In this document: piece by piece, positions 34,046-41,558 of the stretch
Numbering within the stretch: the stretch's first letter is position 1
How the letters are laid out: each line of letters begins with the position of its first letter
Program-made: the position numbers and the translations under genes
Notes under the pieces: model-generated
Database searches by the model: none
What the model saw: only the letters and a program-made list of their open reading frames with translations
What the model was told of the DNA's origin: nothing
NCBI GenBank assembly: GCA_023398575.1
Contig: JAEWSC010000047.1
Span: 1-51,902 of the forward strand
Length of the DNA: 51,902 nt
Source: Bacillota bacterium
GTDB taxonomy: Bacteria; Bacillota; Clostridia; Christensenellales; Aristaeellaceae
Reading direction: 5' to 3'

Positions 34046-34639
34046 ATGATGGAGCTTGTGTGATTTTGGATGCTGCTGATGCTTTGCGGATTTTATACAA
34101 CCTATGCAGTGAAAATGCTGATGCTCAAGGCGCGAGGAATTCAGGGAAATTTACTGGGAAAGGGCAATAAGCCTGAAGGCGCCAGAGTGGTGGAACTGCT
34201 GCTAAATCTTTGCGCCTCCATCGGTACGATTATTCAGTTTGCCAGCGCGCTTTTAACGCATCCATCAAAAAATCCCGCCGCCTATATGTCCGGCCTTTCA
34301 CTTTCCTTTGCCGGTCTGATTTTTTTCAGCATTTCGGTCGTTACCATGCGCGATAATTGGCGCGCGGGTTTTGATGAAAAGCAAAAAACGCGCTTAGTGA
34401 CACGCGGCATCTATCAAATTAGCCGAAACCCGGCTTTTGTAGGCTTTGACCTTGTGTATATCGGTTGTGCCATGGTGTTTCCCTTCTGGCTGAACATTGC
34501 AGCCGCAATCGCATCACTTTTCCTGTTTCATGTGCAGATCAAGGGTGAGGAGCAATACCTATCAAAAACTTTCGGAGAGGCGTATGCGGCTTATAAGGCA
34601 AGGGTCATGCGGTACATTGGCAGGCGGGCGGCAAAATAA
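34046..34639 (+). pseudogene. ICMT-like methyltransferase with in-frame TGA at codon 6
   Basis: An integral membrane protein of the isoprenylcysteine carboxyl methyltransferase / PEMT-like family: several hydrophobic segments, then the C-terminal signature LVTRGIYQISRNPAFVG, a cofactor-binding RNP-type motif, and KGEEQYLSKTFGEAYAAYKARV. The best ribosome binding site (GAGGG) precedes ATG 34046/34049, but after MMELV comes TGA (34061-34063); the frame then continues FWMLLML from ATG 34070. Starting at 34070 gives 189 residues, losing part of the first membrane helix, with only a distant GGAG. Possibilities: a nonsense change tolerated by restart, a five-codon leader, or recoding. Methyl acceptor unknown. 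Confidence 0.7.
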
Positions 34640-34645
34640 TTGGGT

Positions 34646-35758
34646 TCATTTGATATCCTCCCAGCGGATGAGTTCAGGCATTTGCCACCCGCCTAGTGCC
34701 TCGTCAAATTGCGGCATCATCTGAGCAGACTGGGCAGGCAGATACAGGGTGCGCGTAGGGCGGGTATCATAGCCTTCCTCCGGGGGCGGCGCTGGTTCCT
34801 CCTTGGCATTTCTATATAATATTCCATCCAATACCCAAACGGGGTAGGCCCAGTATATACCCGTTGTGTTGGGATCGGCGCAATATCCATAGCCCAGGGA
34901 GAGGCTTCTTACCTCTCGTAAACGGCCGGAATCAATCCACTTTTCAAACTCCTTCTTTACGGTGTCAAGGGACAGCAGCGGCACGTCAACACAGGGCATA
35001 TCCAATATCCTTACCCTTTCTATATTTAGGGAATAGTCGTCTGCAGCCGATATAAGTGTGGATGCGCTGGAGCCGGGACAAGGATGCGTTTGTTCCAGGT
35101 GTGGCGAAAGACTGCTGCGTCCGCTGAGTCATACCGGTATGCCGCTCAGCGTCTGTGTAAACTTGAAGTAATATCCGCCCCAAGTGTTCATAGGCTCCCC
35201 GAATTCCTTTGTCTTTCGGTTATAAGCGTACAACCGGCTGGTAACCCAAAGGTCATCCAAACGAAAGTTTTCTTTCCAACTGCTGCCATATAAACGGATA
35301 AACGATTGATCAAAAATGGTGATGGCTTCTCCTGCGGTAATGGGGTTATCCAGTGTCAGACGTTTGTCCCAATCAATTTTTTCGGGAGTGAGAATAAAGG
35401 TTTCGCGAAACCAGGCATCGCCTTCTTTGGTAGGCTGCCGGCTGGGAGATTCCCGATTGAAAGACAGGCAATTGGCTTGGTTGGTTGCATAATCAAAACC
35501 TTCCAGCAGTCCATTTGGCACGGCGGGCTGTTTTTCGACCCGAAAAATAGGAAATGAATCCACCTTCGGAATGGTAACGGGGATATCGACCGTTATCGTC
35601 CGGCCATGGGCCTGATACGTTTCATGCCATCCGGCCTCCGCATCAAAGATGAGATCAGTAATGGATACATACTCTGCCCGGGAATCGGCAGGCCAGGTTA
35701 GCAAATAGCCAATGACCAAAAGCAAAACCAGAACAAACAATTTCACCGGATCTTTCAT
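34646..35758 (-). pseudogene. Exported YycH/YycI-like protein, split by an in-frame TGA
   Basis: One reading frame of 370 codons broken only by TGA at 35131-35129. The N-terminal part starts at ATG 35758 with GGGAGG upstream and has a single hydrophobic segment (VKLFVLVLLLVIGYLL), so it is membrane-anchored or secreted; it ends GIPV at the TGA. After the stop the same frame runs on without another stop through SSLSPHLEQ, RVRILDMPCVDV, GYCADPNTTGIYWAYPVWVLDG and to EDIK at 34646. The extracellular look and the late YWAYPVWVL part recall YycH/YycI two-component regulatory proteins, a tentative comparison. A restart is possible at ATG 35005. It is divergent from the sigma factor gene. Confidence 0.65.
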
Positions 35759-35901
35759 AGCGGCAGTCCTCCCTGTATTTGTGTATATGGCGTATATGTC
35801 TGTAGGACCAAATAATGCAACAGGAAAAAGAGCTATTGCCAAATTTGGGTTTATGTGTATACTGTTGCCATCCAAATTAGCAGAAAGGGAGGTGGCGGCA
35901 A

Positions 35902-36456
35902 TTGGACGAGCAGGTATGGCTGGAAAACTTGTATCAGGACAACTTCCGGCTGCTGTATCATATCGGCCGCACCTTTCTGGGTGCTACACCGGATCAGCAG
36001 GGCCGCATTGAAGAGGAGATTCACGATGTATTTCTGTTGGCTATGCAAAAGCGTGAGTACCTGATGCGCCATCCCAATCCCGCCGGTTGGCTGGTAGAGG
36101 CCATGCGCAAGCGCCTTTTATCCCATTACCGAAAGTGGCGCAGGGAGCAAAAGCACTTGGCCTTTTCACTGGATGGGGAAAGCCAGCCTATCATACCGTC
36201 TACGGATGGGGACGAGGTTTTCGAATCTGCTGTGGATTTGACAAGGCAGGAAGCGCTGGAGCAGCTGTTGGGGCGGGAGGATGCGCGCCTGTTTACACTG
36301 TTTTGCATTGACCGGGTGCCCGCCAAAGAGTTAACCGGAGAGTTTGTGATGACAGAGGCCTGCATCCGCATGCGGGCGAGCCGAATCCGCAAAAAGGTAC
36401 TCGGACACCCGGAAATTTTTACGGCAGTTGTATTTGTGTGCATGTTGCGTTTATGA
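35902..36456 (+). CDS. ECF-like RNA polymerase sigma factor
   Basis: A 184-residue protein resembling extracytoplasmic-function sigma factors. The N-terminal part has the region-2 pattern (LYQDNFRLLYHIGRTFLG; EEEIHDVFLLAMQ; NPAGWLVEAMRKRLLSHYRKWRRE, quoted in pieces), and the C-terminal half a region-4-like helix-turn-helix (LFTLFCIDRVPAKELTGEF...CIRMRASRIRKKV). TTG is the start, eight to ten bases after GGGAGG. A gene for a membrane protein likely to be its anti-sigma factor follows after 34 bases. The hydrophobic C-terminus (FTAVVFVCMLRL) is unusual for a sigma factor. Confidence 0.75.
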   Translation: MDEQVWLENLYQDNFRLLYHIGRTFLGATPDQQGRIEEEIHDVFLLAMQKREYLMRHPNPAGWLVEAMRKRLLSHYRKWRREQKHLAFSLDGESQPIIPSTDGDEVFESAVDLTRQEALEQLLGREDARLFTLFCIDRVPAKELTGEFVMTEACIRMRASRIRKKVLGHPEIFTAVVFVCMLRL

Positions 36457-36490
36457 ACCCTTTGGACATAGGCGGTATGGAGGCTGAAGA

Positions 36491-37705
36491 ATGAACATCC
36501 CCAAAATGCGCAGATACAAGGCATGGCTTATGACTGTGCTGAAAAAGGGCGCACTGTCCAGGCAAGAAATCGACTTGATTTTCCGCGGCCAGTTATTGCT
36601 GCCTGCCCGCAATCGCGATACGGGCTTAATGCAGGAATGCGCCGCTGCCCTGACGACGGATGACTCCGCTGCCTCACAAGCGCAAAGGAGGGTTTGGAAC
36701 ATGATTGCTCAAGATATAGACCGTATGAAACGGGAGACTTCGCAGCGGAAGGCTGTAAGAAGGCACACAGGCATGGTCATTGTCATGGTGCTGATACTTG
36801 CCCTGGCTGCCGCTGGTTTGGCCGCGGCACTTTCACCACAGGTGTTTTCCTTTCTGTGGGGGCAGGAAAACCCCAATGCTTTTGTGCAAAAAGATGCAGC
36901 AGACCAGGTGAAGATGAATCTTGGCAATATCCAGAAGGAGCATGTAGCGGTCACGATACTGGAAGCCGCCTTCGACGGGCAGGAACTAAGGGTGGTCTAC
37001 TCCATACGTGATAAGAACGCGAAGAGGCCGTATACCCAGGAGGATGAAGCGCTGCTTGGAATAGCCGCCGAAAAGGACAGCTTGGGCATTATTTGTGATT
37101 GGGTAGTGATAGATGGCGCAGATGTATACCTTTCCGATTGTGGCACAAAATCCGGCGCACAAAACGGTGAGCTTCTTTTCTACCTGCAGGCACTGACAGC
37201 GGAGCAGGGGGTTCATCCTGAAGGGGATTTTACGGTTGGCTTGCCCCTATTCAGGAATACAACCGGCGAGCGACCTGCATCGGTTGTGCCGCCGGAATTG
37301 CAGTTTACGCTGAACGCATCGGATGCGCTAAAGCTTGTCCGTAACGCCAAGCCGGCGGAGGCGATGATTGACGGCGTGGTGTATTCGATGATTGAGGCAG
37401 CTTTTACACCCGTGGCGGGGTCCATCCGGCTGGATGTGACAGGCGATGGCACTAGGGATGCAAAGGGCTTGGTGTATGCCTTTGGGCAGGACGCCAGGCT
37501 ATATACCCTGGCGGGTGTGCCAATCGGAGAACCGCCTGTTTCCTCTTTCGTGGAAGCCGGTGGACAGGATGAACCTCCAACCGCTATTCTCATGCGCATT
37601 GTACCGCCGGATGTTTGGCCGGAGGAAATGCTGCTTGCCATGCCAAATAAGGATGGTAAGCCTGACCCTGGGCGGCAGATCGCCATTGAGCTACTTGGAA
37701 AATAG
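36491..37705 (+). CDS. Membrane anti-sigma factor-like protein
   Basis: A 404-residue protein with a cytoplasmic N-terminal part of about 90 residues, one transmembrane segment at about 93-115 (GMVIVMVLILALAAAGL) and a large extracellular C-terminal part with DUF4179-like character. This layout, just downstream of an ECF-like sigma gene, is typical of anti-sigma factors that hold the sigma factor until a surface signal is sensed. GGAGG lies seven bases before the ATG. No zinc-binding HxxxCxxC motif is evident, so it is not a ZAS-type anti-sigma. The signal is unknown. Confidence 0.68.
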   Translation: MNIPKMRRYKAWLMTVLKKGALSRQEIDLIFRGQLLLPARNRDTGLMQECAAALTTDDSAASQAQRRVWNMIAQDIDRMKRETSQRKAVRRHTGMVIVMVLILALAAAGLAAALSPQVFSFLWGQENPNAFVQKDAADQVKMNLGNIQKEHVAVTILEAAFDGQELRVVYSIRDKNAKRPYTQEDEALLGIAAEKDSLGIICDWVVIDGADVYLSDCGTKSGAQNGELLFYLQALTAEQGVHPEGDFTVGLPLFRNTTGERPASVVPPELQFTLNASDALKLVRNAKPAEAMIDGVVYSMIEAAFTPVAGSIRLDVTGDGTRDAKGLVYAFGQDARLYTLAGVPIGEPPVSSFVEAGGQDEPPTAILMRIVPPDVWPEEMLLAMPNKDGKPDPGRQIAIELLGK

Positions 37706-37714
37706 ACAAAGCAA

Positions 37715-37761
37715 AATGCCGCCCGCCAGATTCGCACAAAGCGAAAGTGGCGGGCGGTATT
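37715..37761. terminator. Bidirectional hairpin terminator
   Basis: AATGCCGCCCGCCA / TGGCGGGCGGTATT form a 14-bp stem between the convergent anti-sigma-like and CapA-like genes. T-rich sequence (ATTTTGCTTT) follows on the minus strand. Confidence 0.75.
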
Positions 37762-37773
37762 GTAACCGTTTTA

Positions 37774-38823
37774 CTACCTTGGGAAAAACATACTTTCCTT
37801 TATCAGTATGCTGCTGTCGGCTTGCATCTTTTTCAAAATCCGGGCTTTATCCTCTTTCATGGCTATTTCCGGACGAAAGTCGTTATCGGGAATAATGCCG
37901 GTGGTAAGCACAGGGATGAACTGCAGTTGCACTCCCTGATATTGATCCTTTTCCCATAAGAACAGGGCTTGGGCAATATAGGCATCAAACTCCGTTAGCT
38001 TCAAGTTGCCGCCAAACACAAAATTACCCAGGCTGTATAATATCACGCCCCCATTGTAATACTCAACGCCCTGTACTACATGGGGATGATGGCCGATGAC
38101 CAAATTGGCGCCAAGGTCAATGGCCTCACGAGCCATTTTTTCTTGCAGGTCGTTGTGGGTTTTGGCATACTCCTTGCCAAAGTGGCAGGTGTAGATAATG
38201 AGGTCGCAGTTCATTTCTTTGAGTGCTTGTATATCCTCCGCCATGGTGCTGCGCTTCTGGCGGTAAACTGTTTCGCGTATGCCCCCAAAGCCAATCTTTT
38301 TGCCATTTGCCATGGTAGTATGCAACTCTTTGTAACCGCTATAGGCAATGCCGGCCTGCTTCAGTGCATTAAGGGTGCTAGTCTTGCCTGCTTTACCGTA
38401 GTCAATATAGTGATTGTTGGCGATGTTGACCTTTTCTACGCTTCCCAAGGTTAAAATCTCCGTGTATGCGGTACTGCCCCGAAAGGTATGCACCTTGTCC
38501 ATCAACCGGTCACGGGAGTTGTCTTTCAGAACCCCTTCCAGATTGATGAGCGTGATATCATCTGCACTGAAAAGCTGTGTAAAGCCCGAAAAAGGCCAAG
38601 CCATTCCTTTTTGAGCAATGACATGATCAAAGGAGCGTTCGTTTTTTCGCGTTTTTTCCTCTCCGCCTAGCACGCAGTCTCCTGTCATAGTGATAACCAC
38701 TTGTGTCATGTTTGCAATTTCTTCAGCCGTCAAAGGCGTGTACCGCCGCATTTGGGCGTATGCCGCAGGCACAATGGATAAAGCCAATAGCATGCAGCAA
38801 ATATGTCGTGCAAAAAATTTCAC
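37774..38823 (-). CDS. CapA family secreted protein
   Basis: A 349-residue protein with a signal peptide (residues 1 to about 23, ending AYAQ) and the CapA/PgsA metallophosphatase-like domain: MTGDCVLGGEE, LINLEGVL, VNIANNHYIDYGKAG, IYTCHFGKEY and LVIGHHPHVVQGVEYYNG, quoted in part. Family proteins take part in poly-gamma-glutamate capsule or in wall processing, acting outside the cell. No capBC genes are nearby, so a stand-alone wall role is equally likely. The start is GTG, with AAAGGAG eight bases upstream. Confidence 0.88.
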   Translation of the reverse strand: MKFFARHICCMLLALSIVPAAYAQMRRYTPLTAEEIANMTQVVITMTGDCVLGGEEKTRKNERSFDHVIAQKGMAWPFSGFTQLFSADDITLINLEGVLKDNSRDRLMDKVHTFRGSTAYTEILTLGSVEKVNIANNHYIDYGKAGKTSTLNALKQAGIAYSGYKELHTTMANGKKIGFGGIRETVYRQKRSTMAEDIQALKEMNCDLIIYTCHFGKEYAKTHNDLQEKMAREAIDLGANLVIGHHPHVVQGVEYYNGGVILYSLGNFVFGGNLKLTEFDAYIAQALFLWEKDQYQGVQLQFIPVLTTGIIPDNDFRPEIAMKEDKARILKKMQADSSILIKESMFFPR

Positions 38824-38993
38824 CGGTCATTCTCCTTTGTATGTGTTTTGGGTAAGGTGGCATCCTCATGCTTTTGCCATCTTATGTATATGTCTGCTCA
38901 AACCCAAAACGTAACGGTTGCCAGTAGTTTGAAAATCATACCATAAAAAGCATAATCTGTGTGCGGTTTCTGGAAAATATGAGGAAAAAGTTA

Positions 38994-39033
38994 CAAAAAA
39001 TCCGTCCTCCCGCATTTTCGGCAAGGAGAACGG
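38994..39033 (-). terminator. Intrinsic terminator of the MerR gene
   Basis: On the minus strand TCCGTTCTCC...GGGAGGACGGA forms a 10-bp stem (one mismatch) followed by TTTTTTG. It lies just downstream of the regulator's stop codon. Confidence 0.85.
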
Positions 39034-39084
39034 AGGTGTATCGAGGGGATGTTTTGTCTAGTGCCAATACCTACTGCGATGGCG

Positions 39085-39912
39085 TTATTTCACCGGTACC
39101 TGCAATTCGGTAATGTACTCATTTTCGTCATCGGTTGCAAAATCGCCCTTGTGGTAGATTTCTCGCAGAGGGCCGCTTGGCGTATAGCCATTTTCCCTGA
39201 TCCAGGCGAACAACGCCTCAAAGGTCTTGCCGATGGTTGAAAATGGCCCTTTGTGCACCACGCAGGCCATGCGCGCTTCTGCAGGCAGGGTATGAACAGC
39301 CACTGAATCACTATCTTTGATTTGGGTAGTCAGGGGCTCGGCCACCTCCACATCCAACTGCCCGTCTTCTTGAAGATTCCACCATCCCACGTGGTACAGC
39401 ATCATGCAGGGAACGGTGCGCCGGCCGCCCATGGCAGTAATGTGCCGGTTTACATCGGCCCACATGGCTTCCAGTTCTTCATCAAAGCGGCTCTTGTGAA
39501 AGGATTTGCGGATGGTGGCGGCCAAGATAGGTTCAACGCGCTTTAACGCAATATCATGCATAACAGGTATGCCTCCATTCTTTAATAGAAAAATATTGGT
39601 GTGCAATCGTTCCAGCCTTGCGGTATGTGCTTTGAGGGCATCCTCCATCAAACCGGCTTTTTCTTGAAGCAGCGTGACCAGCGTGGCAACAGAAGGGTCT
39701 GTGCTCAGAACCCTGGCAATCTCCGCGAGGGAACAGCCCGCATCCTTGAAGGCGAGAATCTTGTTGACAGTGATCAGTTGACTGGCATCGTAGTACCGGT
39801 AGCCATTCTCTCCATCTGTCTTGACAGGCTGCAATAGCTTCATAGCCTCGTAATGGTACAGTGTCTCCACTGACAGGCCGCATAGCTTGGCAAATTCACC
39901 GATTTTAAACAT
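39085..39912 (-). CDS. MerR family regulator with GyrI-like ligand domain
   Basis: A 275-residue regulator. Residues 1-70 are a MerR winged helix (FKIGEFAKLCGLSVETLYHYE; YRYYDASQL), followed by a coiled coil and, from about residue 120, a GyrI/BmrR-type effector-binding domain (PVMHDIALKRVEPILAATIR; HKGPFSTIGKTFEALFAWI, quoted in part). Relatives such as BmrR and TipA-like proteins sense cationic drugs and activate efflux genes. AGGAGG lies upstream of the ATG. A promoter with the 19-base spacer typical of MerR control lies just upstream (39967-39997), so it probably activates its own gene; no pump gene adjoins. Confidence 0.92.
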   Translation of the reverse strand: MFKIGEFAKLCGLSVETLYHYEAMKLLQPVKTDGENGYRYYDASQLITVNKILAFKDAGCSLAEIARVLSTDPSVATLVTLLQEKAGLMEDALKAHTARLERLHTNIFLLKNGGIPVMHDIALKRVEPILAATIRKSFHKSRFDEELEAMWADVNRHITAMGGRRTVPCMMLYHVGWWNLQEDGQLDVEVAEPLTTQIKDSDSVAVHTLPAEARMACVVHKGPFSTIGKTFEALFAWIRENGYTPSGPLREIYHKGDFATDDENEYITELQVPVK

Positions 39913-39966
39913 GGGCTCCTCCTTAGGGTTTGTACGATATAGGCGCGCGCTCCTTCATACAAGTAC

Positions 39967-39997
39967 ATCATAAGGCCTGGGGTAACCCGGGAGTCAA
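39967..39997 (-). promoter_or_regulatory. MerR-type promoter with 19-base spacer
   Basis: On the minus strand TTGACT (39997-39992), exactly 19 bases, then TATGAT (39972-39967). The spacer holds the dyad GGGT-T-ACCC. Over-long 19-base spacing is the hallmark of promoters twisted open by MerR proteins. It lies about 55 bases upstream of the MerR gene. The remaining gap to 40202 holds short hairpins but no gene. Confidence 0.8.
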
Positions 39998-40202
39998 GAA
40001 GAGTATAAAAATATTAGGCTGCTGTGCTAACGGTGTCTTTTGCATGAAAACAATCAAGATAAAAGGTGTCGTGCCTTCGGACGTGACCAAAGGGCTTTCC
40101 GCTCGCCCTTTGGAAACCTTCGGAGGCCATTATCTTGAATTTCTATGCAATAGTACGACCAGCACAACAGCCCAGAAATTGCAGCGGTAATTATCCTGAA
40201 TA

Positions 40203-40260
40203 GGGGATTCCAAAGGGATTTTATCCCTTTGGCAGGGGTCCAGGGGACGGTGTCCCCTGG
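40203..40260 (-). repeat. Double-hairpin repeat at the 3' end of lysA
   Basis: CCAAAGGGAT/ATCCCTTTGG (40210-40232) and CCAGGGGAC-GGT-GTCCCCTGG (40240-40260) adjoin the lysA stop codon. The same two-hairpin plan ends uvrB at 2231-2287. Probably a dispersed terminator-like repeat. Confidence 0.75.
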
Positions 40261-41526
40261 CTACAGGCCAAGTTTAGGGGCAATTGGATCAATATCCAAG
40301 GTGGCAAAGTAATCCTGTGCAGTTTCTGCCCGGCGGATCAACTGGAAGCTGCCGTCGGTTTTTAAAAGCACTTCGGCACTGCGCAGCTTGCCGTTGTAGT
40401 TGTAACCCATGGCAAAGCCGTGAGCACCGGTGTCGTGAATGACCACCACATCGCCCATGTCTATTTGCGGCAGCGGACGGTGAATGGCAAACTTGTCATT
40501 GTTTTCGCACAGCGAACCGGTAATATCGTACACCTTATCTTCGGGCAGGTCACGCTTGCCGGCGATGTGAATGTGGTGGTATGCGCCATACATGGCCGGC
40601 CGCATCAGGTTGGCGGCGCAGGCATCCAGGCCGATATAATGGCGGTAGGTTTCTTTGCGGCTGGTAGCGGTGGTTACCAGCCAGCCGTGAGGGCCGGTCA
40701 TAAAGCGGCCCAGCTCTGTCTTGATGGCAACGCCATGTATGCCGGCAGCGGTGAACACCTCATGATACGCTTCCTTCACACCCAGGCCGATGGCAGCGAT
40801 ATCCGCCCTTTGCTGGCCTGGTTGATAGGGAATTCCGATGCCGCCGGAAAGGTTGATAAAGGCAAGCTCAAGGCCCGTTTCTGCGCGAACCTCTGCCGCC
40901 ACCTGAAACAGCAGCTTTGCAAGGCCAGGATAATAGCTGTTGTCGGTGGTGTTGCTGGACAGGAAAGCGTGAATACCAAAGGACTTGGCTCCGAGTTCCT
41001 TCAGCGTTTTTAGGCCTTGGGTCAGTTGTGCCCTTGTAAACCCGTACTTGGATTCGCCGGGGTTGCCCATAATGGTGTTGCCAATGGCGAAGTCTCCGCC
41101 TGGGTTATAGCGGCAGCAAACGCATTCGGGTATGCCGCCATGCTCTTTCAACACCTCAATATGGGTGATGTCATCCAGGTTCACAAACGCATTGAGCCTA
41201 CGGGCATAATCAAACTCCTCAGGGGGCATGGCGTTGGCGCTGAACATAATATCCCGGCCAACAATGCCCAGGGCTTCGGAGAGCATAAGCTCCGTCATGG
41301 AAGAACAGTCGGTGCCACAGCCCTCCTCCTTCAAAATGCGAAGGATGGTGGGATTGGGCAGTGCCTTGACCGCAAAGTACTCCTGAAAGTCTTCGCACCA
41401 GGAGAACGCTTCTTTTAGGGCACGGGCGGTTTGGCGGATGCCTTGCTCATCATATAAGTGAAAGGGCGTTTGATATTCCTTCGCCGCCCGTAAAAATACC
41501 TCGTCGGGTACAGAAAAGTTGGGCAC
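40261..41526 (-). CDS. lysA: Diaminopimelate decarboxylase
   Basis: A 421-residue PLP enzyme of the alanine racemase-fold decarboxylases, making lysine from meso-diaminopimelate, the last step of lysine synthesis. Visible: PLP lysine Lys54 in YFAVKALPNP, the Gly-rich SGGIGIPY, ELGRFMTGPHG, the CEN motif (SLCENNDKFA) with the active-site Cys, and ANLMRPAMYGAYHH. The sequence departs somewhat from classical LysA (DACAANL in place of DGGMNDL), a divergent subgroup, so other amino-acid decarboxylation is not excluded. The start is GTG at 41526, AAGGAG nine bases before. It follows guaA by 32 bases, probably one operon. Confidence 0.85.
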   Translation of the reverse strand: MPNFSVPDEVFLRAAKEYQTPFHLYDEQGIRQTARALKEAFSWCEDFQEYFAVKALPNPTILRILKEEGCGTDCSSMTELMLSEALGIVGRDIMFSANAMPPEEFDYARRLNAFVNLDDITHIEVLKEHGGIPECVCCRYNPGGDFAIGNTIMGNPGESKYGFTRAQLTQGLKTLKELGAKSFGIHAFLSSNTTDNSYYPGLAKLLFQVAAEVRAETGLELAFINLSGGIGIPYQPGQQRADIAAIGLGVKEAYHEVFTAAGIHGVAIKTELGRFMTGPHGWLVTTATSRKETYRHYIGLDACAANLMRPAMYGAYHHIHIAGKRDLPEDKVYDITGSLCENNDKFAIHRPLPQIDMGDVVVIHDTGAHGFAMGYNYNGKLRSAEVLLKTDGSFQLIRRAETAQDYFATLDIDPIAPKLGL

Positions 41527-41558
41527 GGGGATGCACTCCTTCCAAATCTGGCCCCAAA

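Noticed and set aside
34061..34063. In-frame TGA considered as selenocysteine
   Set aside because: No hairpin of the bacterial SECIS type follows directly, and neither protein is a known selenoprotein family.
39930..40190. Plus-strand frame of 86 codons upstream of the MerR gene
   Set aside because: It overlaps the MerR promoter and hairpin sequence, has no ribosome binding site, and shows no family resemblance.
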